This document shows, piece by piece, positions 44,774 to 53,815 of a stretch of 64,000 bases of DNA. The stretch is from an uncultured Pseudomonadales bacterium (GTDB lineage: Bacteria; Pseudomonadota; Gammaproteobacteria; Pseudomonadales; Cellvibrionaceae): assembly GCA_947487765.1 (NCBI GenBank), contig CANKXO010000003.1:124001-188000 (forward strand), read 5' to 3'. The notes under the pieces were generated by a model. The model was not told the DNA's origin and searched no databases. It worked only from the letters and a program-made list of their open reading frames with translations. Numbering within the stretch: position 1 is the first letter of the stretch; each line of letters starts with the position of its first letter. The translations under genes were made by a program, and so were the position numbers.

Positions 44774-45316
44774 TTGGAACAATATCGAGGTACCACAATC
44801 GTTTCTGTACGCCGAAATGGCAAAGTTGTGATAGGTGGCGATGGTCAAGTATCCATGGGCAATACTGTAATGAAAGGTAATGCTCGCAAAGTCCGCCGAC
44901 TCTACAACGACAAGGTTATTGCTGGGTTTGCTGGTGGTACAGCTGACGCGTTTACTCTATTCGAACGCTTTGAAGCCAAGTTACAAACATATAACGGCCA
45001 ACTGACACGCGCAGCAGTAGAACTTGCGAAAGATTGGCGAAGCGATAGAGCATTACGAAAGCTAGAGGCGTTATTAGCCGTTGCCAATGAAGAAGCATCA
45101 TTGATTGTCACAGGGAATGGCGACGTCATCCAACCTGAAGACGACCTCATTGCTATTGGCTCTGGCGGTCCTTTTGCACAATCTGCGGCAAGAGCTTTAT
45201 TGGAAAACACTGAGCTAGATGCAAAAGCAATTACTGAAAAAGCTCTCACGATTGCCGGCGACATCTGTGTTTACACTAACCATAATTTTACTATTGAAGA
45301 ATTGGTCACTGAATAA
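44774..45316 (+). CDS. hslV: ATP-dependent protease subunit HslV
   Basis: The 180-residue protein starts at TTG with AGGA nine bases upstream. It reads MEQYRG followed by [12 protein letters not shown]. The catalytic N-terminal threonine must be Thr7, so a six-residue prosequence ending in Gly has to be removed, unlike in E. coli where only Met precedes it. No ATG lies between. Together with HslU it forms the HslUV proteasome-like protease. hslU begins 44 bases downstream. Confidence 0.95.
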   Translation: MEQYRGTTIVSVRRNGKVVIGGDGQVSMGNTVMKGNARKVRRLYNDKVIAGFAGGTADAFTLFERFEAKLQTYNGQLTRAAVELAKDWRSDRALRKLEALLAVANEEASLIVTGNGDVIQPEDDLIAIGSGGPFAQSAARALLENTELDAKAITEKALTIAGDICVYTNHNFTIEELVTE

Positions 45317-45360
45317 TCAGTTAGCCACCATCACTTCTATAACATTGTAAGAGATCATCC

Positions 45361-46692
45361 ATGTCGACTATGACTCCACGTGAAATTGTTCACGAACTTG
45401 ATAACCATATTATTGGCCAACAAAATGCCAAACGTGCTGTTGCAATCGCACTGCGAAACCGTTGGCGACGCATGCAAGTGAATGAAGACTTGCGCAATGA
45501 GATTACCCCAAAAAATATATTAATGATTGGCCCAACAGGTGTGGGAAAAACTGAAATCGCTAGGCGGCTTGCCAAGCTTGCTAACGCCCCTTTTGTAAAA
45601 GTAGAAGCGACTAAATTTACTGAAGTTGGTTATGTAGGCCGTGATGTTGAATCAATCGTCCGCGACCTAGTCGATATGTCCATCAAGATGTATCGAGAGC
45701 AGGAAATGGAGAAAGTACGTCATCGAGCAGAAGACGCTGCTGAGGAACGCATTCTCGATGCTTTGCTTCGCCCTGCACGAGGTGAAGAAAATTCTGAAGA
45801 AAGCACCACATCATCCGGCAGCACTCGCCAACTCTTCCGTAAAAAATTACGCGAAGGTGATCTTGATGAAAAAGAAATTGAAATCGATGTTGCAGCTGCC
45901 AAAGTAGGTGTCGAAATTATGGCTCCTCCAGGTATGGAAGACATGACAAATCAATTGCAAAATATGTTTTCCTCTTTTGGCAATGAAAAGACCAAAGCCA
46001 TTAAGCTACCTATTAAACAAGCCTACAAACAATTATGTGACGAAGAAGCGGCAAAACTGGTTAACCAGGAAGAGTTAAAAACTAAAGCCATTGAAGCCGC
46101 CGAACAAAACGGTATCGTTTTTATTGATGAAATTGATAAAGTTGCCAAACGCAGTGAAGGTACTGGTGGAGATGTCTCTCGTGAAGGCGTACAGCGAGAT
46201 CTTTTACCGTTGATAGAAGGGTGTACCGTTAACACCAAGCACGGCATGATAAAAACAGATCATATTTTATTTATTACATCTGGCGCGTTTCATGTAGCCA
46301 AACCATCTGACTTAATTCCAGAACTTCAAGGTCGCTTACCGATTCGAGTGGAACTAGAAACGCTCTCTTCAGGCGACTTTGAGCGTATTTTAACGGAGCC
46401 TAACGCGTCGCTAACCAAACAACAAATTGCGTTAATGAATACTGAAGGCTTGACGTTACAATTTACTGAAGATGGCATTAGGCGCATCGCTGAAACAGCC
46501 TGGGAAGTTAACGAGCGTACAGAAAACATTGGCGCACGCCGTCTACATACCGTAATGGAACGCTTAATGGAAGAAATCTCCTTTGATAATGGTGGCAGTG
46601 GAGAAACTACACTCAGTATCGATGCCAGCTACGTTGACAAGCATTTAGGTGAGCTGGCCAAAGATGAAGACTTAAGCAGGTTTATTTTATAA
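45361..46692 (+). CDS. hslU: HslUV protease ATPase subunit
   Basis: The 443-residue AAA+ unfoldase has Walker A GPTGVGKT at 57-64, an intermediate I-domain (about 110-240), Walker B VFIDEIDK and the C-terminal helix ending EDLSRFIL that inserts into HslV. Stop and start codons overlap the following DUF971 gene by one base. Confidence 0.96.
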   Translation: MSTMTPREIVHELDNHIIGQQNAKRAVAIALRNRWRRMQVNEDLRNEITPKNILMIGPTGVGKTEIARRLAKLANAPFVKVEATKFTEVGYVGRDVESIVRDLVDMSIKMYREQEMEKVRHRAEDAAEERILDALLRPARGEENSEESTTSSGSTRQLFRKKLREGDLDEKEIEIDVAAAKVGVEIMAPPGMEDMTNQLQNMFSSFGNEKTKAIKLPIKQAYKQLCDEEAAKLVNQEELKTKAIEAAEQNGIVFIDEIDKVAKRSEGTGGDVSREGVQRDLLPLIEGCTVNTKHGMIKTDHILFITSGAFHVAKPSDLIPELQGRLPIRVELETLSSGDFERILTEPNASLTKQQIALMNTEGLTLQFTEDGIRRIAETAWEVNERTENIGARRLHTVMERLMEEISFDNGGSGETTLSIDASYVDKHLGELAKDEDLSRFIL

Positions 46693-47072
46693 TGAATACC
46701 AAGCCCACAAAGATTCACCTTCATAAGGAATCAAAAATATTAGAATTAGTTGTTGATAATGCTAATTATAAGTTGAGCGCTGAGTTTTTACGGGTGCACT
46801 CACGATCAGCAGAGGTCACTGGGCATGGCCCAGGACAAGAAGTATTAGTTGATGGAAAAATCAATGTTGGTATCGAGCGCCTGGAAGCAGTTGGCAATTA
46901 TGGGCTTAAAATCATTTTTGACGACAAGCATGACTCGGGCATTTATTCTTGGAGTTATTTAGTAGAACTTTGTCATAATGAGCCTTCACTCTGGGAAAGC
47001 TATCTGGAAAAGCTAAAACAAGAAGGGAAGTCTCGAGACCCTCATACTAGCGTTGTTCAATTTTCACCTTAA
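46692..47072 (+). CDS. DUF971 family protein
   Basis: The 126-residue protein is the small DUF971 domain that also forms the N-terminus of gamma-butyrobetaine hydroxylases. Motifs such as LSAEFLRVHSRSAEV, VGNYGLKIIFDDKHDSGIYSW and YLVELC are typical. DUF971 genes follow hslU in Pseudomonas and relatives. Its function is unknown; proteins with this domain have been linked to metal or iron-sulphur handling. It overlaps hslU by one base. Confidence 0.9.
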   Translation: MNTKPTKIHLHKESKILELVVDNANYKLSAEFLRVHSRSAEVTGHGPGQEVLVDGKINVGIERLEAVGNYGLKIIFDDKHDSGIYSWSYLVELCHNEPSLWESYLEKLKQEGKSRDPHTSVVQFSP

Positions 47073-47083
47073 GACGTATTGCT

Positions 47084-48022
47084 TTATAGAGTCGACAGAA
47101 ATGTCGACTCGTGATCTTCTCCCATACGTTTAAGCTCATCAATAATGAAATCTAAAAAAACTCTCACCTTAGTCGGCGTGTAATTTTTATGGGAATAATA
47201 CGCATAAACATTAAAATTTTCTGACCGATAATACGACTGGACAACTTCCAGCTCACCGGCTTTAACGGCGTCTCGCACCAAAAAATGGGGAGCCTGCATC
47301 AAACCAATACCTAACTTACATGCCGTTACCATGGAAAGCCCATCAGTTGTAATTAAACTTGCCTTTGGCGAAAACTCAAAATACTGCTTATTTTTACCCT
47401 TACCTTTAATCGCGTGAATCGGCATCGTCCGACCGGTATGTAGAAAACGATATAGAATCCATGGCTGCTTCTCTATATTTTGCAGAGTGATCTTTTTGGT
47501 TTTAGTTAGGAAAGAAGGTGCCGCGCAAGTAGCAAAATCCATAGGAGTTAGTTTCCTGGCAACTAAACGGCTATCCTGCAACTGCCCAGAGCGTATTGCC
47601 ACATCAACCGAATGACTGATCATGTCGACATAATCATCTGTTAGACTAATTTCCACCTCTATATTAGGGTAGAGTTCACAAAACCGCCCCATCATCGGCA
47701 TAATATATAACTGACCATAAGCGACCGGCACATTAACTCTCAAGGAACCTCTGGGAAGGCTCTGATTAGAATGCAGCTGCTGTTCACACACCTCTAAACC
47801 ACCGATTAGATCAGCACAACTACTTCGGTACATCTCGCCAGCACTCGTTAACTGAAGCTTACGGGTTGTTCGATTAAATAGTCGCACATTTAAGTGAGAC
47901 TCTAACTGCTGTATTGCTTTAGAAATGGTTGATGGATCAACACCTAACTGTGCTGATGCGGCAGCAAAACTTCCAGAACGGGACACTACCAAGAATATAT
48001 TAATAAGATTCAGCTTATCCAT
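47084..48022 (-). CDS. LysR-type transcriptional regulator
   Basis: The 312-residue protein has the winged helix-turn-helix at residues 1-60 (LNIFLVVSRSGSFAAASAQLGVDPSTISKAI) and a C-terminal effector domain with DDYVDMISHSVDVAIRSG. This is close to the CrgA/AaeR-like group of LysR regulators. It is divergent from the exported DJ-1/PfpI gene, and a 15-bp palindrome lies in the space between. Its last nine codons encode a hairpin with a GAAA loop. Confidence 0.9.
   Translation of the reverse strand: MDKLNLINIFLVVSRSGSFAAASAQLGVDPSTISKAIQQLESHLNVRLFNRTTRKLQLTSAGEMYRSSCADLIGGLEVCEQQLHSNQSLPRGSLRVNVPVAYGQLYIMPMMGRFCELYPNIEVEISLTDDYVDMISHSVDVAIRSGQLQDSRLVARKLTPMDFATCAAPSFLTKTKKITLQNIEKQPWILYRFLHTGRTMPIHAIKGKGKNKQYFEFSPKASLITTDGLSMVTACKLGIGLMQAPHFLVRDAVKAGELEVVQSYYRSENFNVYAYYSHKNYTPTKVRVFLDFIIDELKRMGEDHESTFLSTL
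47089..47110. other. Perfect 9-bp hairpin with GAAA loop at lysR 3' end
   Basis: GAGTCGACA and TGTCGACTC flank a GAAA tetraloop. The hairpin lies inside the final codons of the LysR gene and just past the DUF971 stop on the other strand. There is no good T-tract on either side, so a terminator role is uncertain. Confidence 0.5.
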
Positions 48023-48049
48023 TCATGAATTATACTCACTTATATAATG

Positions 48050-48064
48050 AAATAGTGACTATTT
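48050..48064. promoter_or_regulatory. Putative LysR operator palindrome
   Basis: AAATAGTGACTATTT is a perfect 15-bp palindrome with a single central base. It lies in the 99-base space between the divergent LysR gene and the DJ-1/PfpI gene, where LysR regulators commonly bind. Binding is inferred from position. Confidence 0.5.
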
Positions 48065-48121
48065 ATCACAATTAAATCACTCGTATACTAATGGCTTTAC
48101 TATTCACGCAAGAGTTTAACT

Positions 48122-48784
48122 ATGAAGGCTAGATTTTTAGTATTATTTTTTATTCCATTCATTTTTTTATCAAGTCATGTGCATGCCGCTAAAAAGACAA
48201 TAGGCATTCTAGTTTTTGATGGTGTGCTAACAAGTGATGTGACTGCACCTGCCGAAGTATTTGGTGCGGCAACAAAACAGTCATGGTTTACTGATTACGA
48301 CGTTAAAATGATAAGCGTTAAGGATCAATCCACCATTACCACAGCAGAAGGGTTAAAAATTGCTGTCGATACTGATATTAGCAAACCCCAGACACTTTCT
48401 GTTCTTATTGTTCCTAGCGCATACGATATGAAGCCCTTATTGAACAACAAAGAATTGATTAGATTTATTCAAACTCAAGCAGAAAAAGTAGATTGGCTTG
48501 CTAGTAATTGTTCGGGAGCTTACCTTTTAGCAGAGTCACATCTGCTTGATGGAAAAAAAGCTACTACATGGGCTGGAGGAGAATCTGACTTACAAAAAGA
48601 ATACCCTAAAGTGTTAGTACAAGAAGACAAAAATTACGTAATAGACGGAAACATAATCACCAGTAACGGCAGTATTGTAAGTTATACGGCAGGCATCAAA
48701 TTATTATCATTAATTAGCAGTGAAAGCCTTGCTAAAGAAGTATTTGATGCTCTGCAAATGGGAAGGCTAGTTAGCCGTTATTAA
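48122..48784 (+). CDS. Exported DJ-1/PfpI family protein
   Basis: The 220-residue protein starts with a signal peptide (MKARFLVLFFIPFIFLSS...HAA) followed by a DJ-1/PfpI domain starting TIGILVFDGVLTSDVTAP. The nucleophile-elbow cysteine is Cys130 in ASNCSGAYLLAES, with KKATTWAG and GNIITSNGSIVSY as in the AraC-associated branch of the family. A periplasmic location is unusual for this fold. It is probably co-transcribed with the downstream monooxygenase gene and controlled by the divergent LysR protein. Confidence 0.85.
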   Translation: MKARFLVLFFIPFIFLSSHVHAAKKTIGILVFDGVLTSDVTAPAEVFGAATKQSWFTDYDVKMISVKDQSTITTAEGLKIAVDTDISKPQTLSVLIVPSAYDMKPLLNNKELIRFIQTQAEKVDWLASNCSGAYLLAESHLLDGKKATTWAGGESDLQKEYPKVLVQEDKNYVIDGNIITSNGSIVSYTAGIKLLSLISSESLAKEVFDALQMGRLVSRY

Positions 48785-48821
48785 TTAATAACATCAAACT
48801 TTCTCTATTAAGGAAATACTT

Positions 48822-49112
48822 ATGAATACAAGAGTGACATTACACTGCTCATTAATCGCCGAGAAAAAAGAGGAACTTATTTTATTCCTCGAAAAAAATT
48901 TAGCCAATGTCAGGAGTTTTCCAGGTTGCATTTCTGTTGATGTATTATTTGATAACGATAATCGAGAAATGCTACTAGAAGAACAATGGCTAAGTATCGA
49001 ACATCATAAGGAGTACATTAAGTTCATCACTGATAATGGTATATTAGATTCGCTTTGCTTATTTTTTGATAACCTACCGACAATCAAATATTTTAGCAAA
49101 GCTGACCTTTAA
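48822..49112 (+). CDS. Antibiotic biosynthesis monooxygenase (ABM) domain protein
   Basis: The 96-residue protein has the ABM/YgiN-like dimeric ferredoxin fold pattern, with LFLEKNLANVRSFPGCISVDVLFDNDNR and LLEEQWLSIEHHKEYI. Such proteins act as quinol or aromatic monooxygenases without cofactors, or as heme-degrading enzymes. AAGGA precedes the start. It follows the DJ-1/PfpI gene by 37 bases. The substrate is unknown. Confidence 0.85.
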   Translation: MNTRVTLHCSLIAEKKEELILFLEKNLANVRSFPGCISVDVLFDNDNREMLLEEQWLSIEHHKEYIKFITDNGILDSLCLFFDNLPTIKYFSKADL

Positions 49113-49291
49113 ATCTTCTCATTGACACCGGAGTTTCAATTCATAAGGCCTGATATCAATGAATTAAATGTTAGTATACACAGCCTAGTAATCGACGGTA
49201 AAATAGACGAACAATACATTTTTTATGACACTTTTATTTCAAAAAAGTGACAAGAAATGTGTACTAACTCATCGAAAGATAGCTACTCACT

Positions 49292-49660
49292 ATGTCTGCC
49301 TATAATCAAAATTCAAACCATTTTGTTCGACTATACAAAGCAAGCCATTATTCTATTCAAGGATTGAAATCTACATTCAAATATGAACAAGCATTTCGAT
49401 TAGAAGTTTATATTCTTATCATTCTCGTACCGCTAGCAATCTACCTCGGCAATACTCCATTAGAGTACTGCCTATTAATTGGTAGCTGGGTTTTTGTGAT
49501 GATTGTTGAATTACTCAATAGCGCAGTAGAAGCAGCTATCGACCGCATAGGAATGGAACAACATGAGCTCTCTGGTCGCGCCAAGGATATTGGGTCTGCA
49601 GCCGTTATGGTGAGTATATTTTTAGTCGTAGGAGTATGGGCGGCAGTGCTTACAAGCTAA
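49292..49660 (+). CDS. dgkA: Diacylglycerol kinase
   Basis: The 122-residue integral membrane protein has three hydrophobic segments and the family motif VELLNSAVEAAIDRIG with ELSGRAKDIGSAAVM. It phosphorylates diacylglycerol released by membrane-derived glucan or lipid modification to phosphatidate. It is alone and convergent with the HD-GYP gene. Confidence 0.95.
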   Translation: MSAYNQNSNHFVRLYKASHYSIQGLKSTFKYEQAFRLEVYILIILVPLAIYLGNTPLEYCLLIGSWVFVMIVELLNSAVEAAIDRIGMEQHELSGRAKDIGSAAVMVSIFLVVGVWAAVLTS

Positions 49661-49709
49661 GGAATTGATGAGCAGTAGGCGGAAAAATTTTAGGCGTTAT
49701 ATAAATATT

Positions 49710-51056
49710 CTAGCGTTTAAAAAAAGAGAATAGGTCGTACTTCATACTTTTCATTAAGTACTTATCCCGAATTTGATTAACATCGACACCATGACTGCCA
49801 GGCTCTAAATCTTGGGCTATTTCTATTTTTTCCACTTCATTCAAGTGTCGTTTACCAGAATCGACTAGCGCTTGTTTACGCCGATCATCTTCAGCCAGAT
49901 CTAACAATTTGTGTTTAGAAAGCGGCTGCTTGAGTTCGTTCAATAACAACATCACCTTGGGCTTTAATCGACGTTCAAAATTTTGCTCAACAACAACACC
50001 GACCTCACCTGTTGTCAGTTCAACCAAGGTGCCCGTGGGATACAAACCTATGCCTCGGATAAACTCTACTACTAAGTCCTCTTGAAACTCCACACCACGC
50101 ACTTCATATAAACGTGATACAGCTTGAGAAGGCGCGATTGGGTTAGTTGCTCCCCGCGGATTAGTCACCTCATCATAAAAGGTCACTATGCCAGCAATCT
50201 TACCTAGTAATGGAATTTTATCGCCACGCAAGTGATTCGGGAAGCCACTACCATTAATACGTTCACAATGCGTTTTCACCACTGCTATCACTCTGGGCTC
50301 AACCCCGGGTAACTGTCGTAGGATGTCCACACCCTTATTAATAAAGCCCTCGTATTCTGCTTGTTCCTGTGTATTTCTGTGGCTTGTCAACAACAGCTCT
50401 TTGCGGATATGCGTTTTCCCCACATCTTTTATCAGTACACCTAAAGCCAAGGTATCCAGCTCTTGCTTTGCTAAACCAATATGGCGCCCAAAGAGAATCG
50501 CCCACACCGCAGAACGCACAGCATGCCCATAGGTATGCTCATCCGCATCTCGTATACGAGAAAGCCATGTGAATGCATCTGGATTACGCAACACGCTATC
50601 GACCATATCGCTAGCGGCACGTTTCGTTTCGTGAACTGATGCCAAATTGCCACTATCGATTTGTGACATCACCTCTCCCACGGCACTAAAAACTTTTTGG
50701 TGAAGCTGACGCGCCCGCTTCACCTCTTTATCTAAAGGCTCATGATGGGTATAGGTATTTGGCTTAACTTTGATCGGTGCGATAGGGGCTGCTTTATTCT
50801 GAGCACCGTTAAGAAGCTTCTTCTTTTTAACGGCGGGTTCCATTACCCGAAGGTTGGCTTTAGCGGGAGGAGCCCCTTTTATGACGTCGATATAAACATG
50901 GTTGCAGTGAGCTTTTAATTGCTTAATCTCATCAAGATCACGTACATAAAAGCCTTGAATAGGAAATGGGGTCTGAGTCCACGGACGATCAAGACCGGAC
51001 ACAAACATGCCGATGACCGCCTCGCCAACCTCAATTTTTATCTGTTTGACACCCAA
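49710..51056 (-). CDS. HD-GYP protein with altered catalytic motif
   Basis: The 448-residue protein has an N-terminal DUF3391 domain (IGMFVSGLDRPWTQTPF, about 14-60) and an HD-GYP domain (about 165-340). The HD dyad reads VLIKDVGK, so the metal-binding His is Lys210 before Asp211. The GYP motif reads ERINGSGFP. HD-GYP enzymes hydrolyse c-di-GMP using a two- or three-metal site, so this protein may be inactive or work by binding. The start is TTG with AGGGG upstream. It has no signal or membrane segment. Confidence 0.85.
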   Translation of the reverse strand: MGVKQIKIEVGEAVIGMFVSGLDRPWTQTPFPIQGFYVRDLDEIKQLKAHCNHVYIDVIKGAPPAKANLRVMEPAVKKKKLLNGAQNKAAPIAPIKVKPNTYTHHEPLDKEVKRARQLHQKVFSAVGEVMSQIDSGNLASVHETKRAASDMVDSVLRNPDAFTWLSRIRDADEHTYGHAVRSAVWAILFGRHIGLAKQELDTLALGVLIKDVGKTHIRKELLLTSHRNTQEQAEYEGFINKGVDILRQLPGVEPRVIAVVKTHCERINGSGFPNHLRGDKIPLLGKIAGIVTFYDEVTNPRGATNPIAPSQAVSRLYEVRGVEFQEDLVVEFIRGIGLYPTGTLVELTTGEVGVVVEQNFERRLKPKVMLLLNELKQPLSKHKLLDLAEDDRRKQALVDSGKRHLNEVEKIEIAQDLEPGSHGVDVNQIRDKYLMKSMKYDLFSFFKR

Positions 51057-51171
51057 CCGATAAATCCCCTTAACGACAGAAGCACACTAACAGTGCTTCA
51101 AAGCACTTATGATAAAGCACTAATATATTGCTCTACAATATTGATTTATAACAAAAATCTATAATTTACAA

Positions 51172-52248
51172 TTATGGAGATTTAGCTGAAAACTCCTTCA
51201 CCGCATCAAAAAATGCACCCACATTTTCCGGCGTAGCCTGCGGCGTCACACCATGCCCCAAATTGAAGATATGCCCGCCACCTTCACCATAACTATCTAA
51301 AATAGACTTCACTTCCTGACGAATACGCTCAGGGCTCGTATAAAGTATGGCCGGGTCCATATTGCCTTGCAAAGCAACCTGATCGCCAACACGCTTTCGT
51401 GCATTAGCAATATCTGTTGTCCAATCCAAACCAAGACAGTCAGCACCACTAGCTACCATAGACTCAAGCCATTGCCCACCACCTTTGGTAAATAGGATGA
51501 CAGGCACCTTGCGCCCATCATTCTCTTTGATGAGGCCATCGATAATGCGCTGCATAGGCTTCAGAGAGTATTCATGGTAGGCCGCATGGGATAATGCGCC
51601 CCCCCAAGAATCAAAAATCTGTACCACCTGAGCACCAGCTTTAATCTGTGCATTAAGGTAATGGGTAATCGATAAGACCAATTTATCCAATAACTGCTGG
51701 AAGACGAGAGGCTGCTTATACATCATTGACTTAGTTTGAGCATAGTCCTTACTTGAGCCACCTTCCACCATATAGGTCGCTAAAGTCCACGGACTGCCAG
51801 AAAATCCGATCAACGGCACTCTACCGTTAAGCTCATGACGGATCAAAGCGACAGCATCTGTCACATAAGTGAGATCTTTATCCATATCAATAACTGGTAG
51901 AGCATTGATATCTGCTTCGGTAGTGACGGGATTTTTAAACCGAGGCCCTTCACCGGTTTCAAAATACAACCCCAAACCCATCGCGTCGGGGATAGTGAGG
52001 ATATCTGAGAAAAGAATAGCTGCATCAATAGCAGGATAGCGATCCAGCGGCTGCAATGTCACTTCGCATGCCATCTCAGGATTACTACACAGGCTCATAA
52101 AATCGCCAGCCTTGGCCCGAGTTGCTCTATACTCAGGCAAATATCGGCCCGCCTGACGCATCATCCATACAGGGGTACGATCAACCGGTTGCTTTAAAAG
52201 GGCACGTATAAAACGATCATTCTTTAACTCTGGCTTCAATTCTGACAT
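51172..52248 (-). CDS. hemE: Uroporphyrinogen decarboxylase
   Basis: The 358-residue protein has the conserved [16 protein letters not shown] motif, [17 protein letters not shown] and FNLGHGVTP. It removes four carboxyl groups from uroporphyrinogen III in heme synthesis. The frame continues to a TTG at 52272, but the ATG at 52248 gives the usual N-terminus. In Pseudomonas hemE lies next to gltD; here it is 26 kb away. Confidence 0.96.
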   Translation of the reverse strand: MSELKPELKNDRFIRALLKQPVDRTPVWMMRQAGRYLPEYRATRAKAGDFMSLCSNPEMACEVTLQPLDRYPAIDAAILFSDILTIPDAMGLGLYFETGEGPRFKNPVTTEADINALPVIDMDKDLTYVTDAVALIRHELNGRVPLIGFSGSPWTLATYMVEGGSSKDYAQTKSMMYKQPLVFQQLLDKLVLSITHYLNAQIKAGAQVVQIFDSWGGALSHAAYHEYSLKPMQRIIDGLIKENDGRKVPVILFTKGGGQWLESMVASGADCLGLDWTTDIANARKRVGDQVALQGNMDPAILYTSPERIRQEVKSILDSYGEGGGHIFNLGHGVTPQATPENVGAFFDAVKEFSAKSP

Positions 52249-52406
52249 ACGATAAAACTTCTGTTTTTTCAAAGCGGCCCATTGTACGTGCTGCTAAAGA
52301 AATTCACCATATAAGCTCACAAACTGGTTAAACCAGCCACATTTCGTTACGCGTATGTGGCACACTCCAGCCCACCTCCACAATCCCTGGAAAAGACCTA
52401 TACGCA

Positions 52407-53300
52407 ATGGATATATTGCTACGCATCATTGATATTACCTTCCCTATTTTCAGCATTGTTGCCCTGGGGCTGATATGTGGCAGACAATTTAAGCCAGACA
52501 TGAGTGCGGCCAATCACCTGAATATGGATATCTTTGTGCCGGCGCTGATCTTTTCAGTCATGGTAGGGCAATCCGTTGATGTCAGAGAATATATTCCTTT
52601 AATCGTCGCAGCTTTATTCGTTGTGATTGGCTCCGGCATTATTATCTGGCCAGTAGCTAAACTCTTTAAGATAGAGATGAAGACCCTAGCCCCCCCCATT
52701 ATGTTCAACAATTCAGGCAATATGGGCCTACCTTTACTGGTGCTGACTTTTGGTGAGAAAGCATTACCTATCGCGATGATTTTATTTCTCGTGGAGAACA
52801 CGACCCACTTTACACTGGGGATGGCGTGGCTAAACAACAAAGGCCGCAGCAGCTTAACATCAATGATATCACCGCTGACAATAGCAACCTTTGTGGCGAT
52901 TGGCTTAGGTGTTGCTGGAGTTAAGATTCACCCTACAGTGCTTCTACCTATCGAGATGATGGGTGATATTGTCATCCCACTTATGCTATTCAGCTTAGGC
53001 GTCAGACTGTCAACATCGTCATTGAAAACACTAAAAATTGGATTACTGGGAGGAATTGCATCTCCAGTCACAGGCTTGATAACCGTTGTCATTATTCTAC
53101 CCTTTGTGGAACTGACGCAGATGGAGGCTGGGGCATTATTTTTATTTGGTGCATTGCCACCGGCTATTTTGAATTTTATGTTTGCAGAACGCTATCAACA
53201 GGAACCAGATAAAGTTGCGTCTATAGTGATTATTGGCAATGCATTAACACTCGTTACACTACCGTTAGTACTAAGCTATGTCATTCCGAAATTTACATAG
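52407..53300 (+). CDS. AEC family transporter
   Basis: The 297-residue protein has about eight to ten hydrophobic segments and the AEC pattern with FNNSGNMGLPLLVLTFGE near the middle and PPAILNFMFAERY near the end. These proteins transport organic acids or other small anions. The substrate is unknown. It is divergent from hemE and convergent with the NADAR gene. Confidence 0.87.
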   Translation: MDILLRIIDITFPIFSIVALGLICGRQFKPDMSAANHLNMDIFVPALIFSVMVGQSVDVREYIPLIVAALFVVIGSGIIIWPVAKLFKIEMKTLAPPIMFNNSGNMGLPLLVLTFGEKALPIAMILFLVENTTHFTLGMAWLNNKGRSSLTSMISPLTIATFVAIGLGVAGVKIHPTVLLPIEMMGDIVIPLMLFSLGVRLSTSSLKTLKIGLLGGIASPVTGLITVVIILPFVELTQMEAGALFLFGALPPAILNFMFAERYQQEPDKVASIVIIGNALTLVTLPLVLSYVIPKFT

Positions 53301-53353
53301 CGCTTCACTCGCAAACATAACTTATAATATGTAGCTATCCACCTATATTTTAT

Positions 53354-53815
53354 TTACATATCTTTTATTTTTTCGCGGATATCCATCCAAATTTTGCCCA
53401 TTATATTTTCACCACGTTGATCGCGCCCAATACCCCAATAATGACCATAAAGAGACGTTTCAATCAATAAACTATCTTTAGTATCCAGAAGTGACCGCTT
53501 AACATCATCGTGCTCCATAACTTTGCGATAAAGTGCTCTCGTCATCCACACTCGCCGCTTATCTTTCCATTGAGGCACTTTACGCTTAAACCAAGCATTA
53601 CCCAAACGATAAGCCTCACTTCCTGAAGACGCTGACAAAATAGCATCCGAATAAGGCAACCCTTCAAATTTATGTGCCTGATAATAATGCTCAACAGTTG
53701 GCCAATTGTGATCTTCTAATTCAAAAGGATGGTTAGAGACTGTAGAGAAAAGACTCTCACTATCGAAGCGTGAAAATCGAAATGCATTTTCTAATGTGGG
53801 GTCATGTTCAAGCAA
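53354..53815 (-). CDS. NADAR family protein
   Basis: The 153-residue protein contains the NADAR/YbiA pattern: FRFSRFDSESLFSTVSNHPFE, WPTVEHYYQAHKFEG and the C-terminal YGHYWGIGRDQRGENIMGK. YbiA-type proteins cleave N-glycosidic bonds in early riboflavin intermediates, and other family members act on ADP-ribose. Translation probably starts at TTG immediately after the stop of the retropepsin gene, with GGAG about ten bases upstream, which suggests coupling. The rib gene cluster lies nearby on the same strand. Confidence 0.87.
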   Translation of the reverse strand: MLEHDPTLENAFRFSRFDSESLFSTVSNHPFELEDHNWPTVEHYYQAHKFEGLPYSDAILSASSGSEAYRLGNAWFKRKVPQWKDKRRVWMTRALYRKVMEHDDVKRSLLDTKDSLLIETSLYGHYWGIGRDQRGENIMGKIWMDIREKIKDM

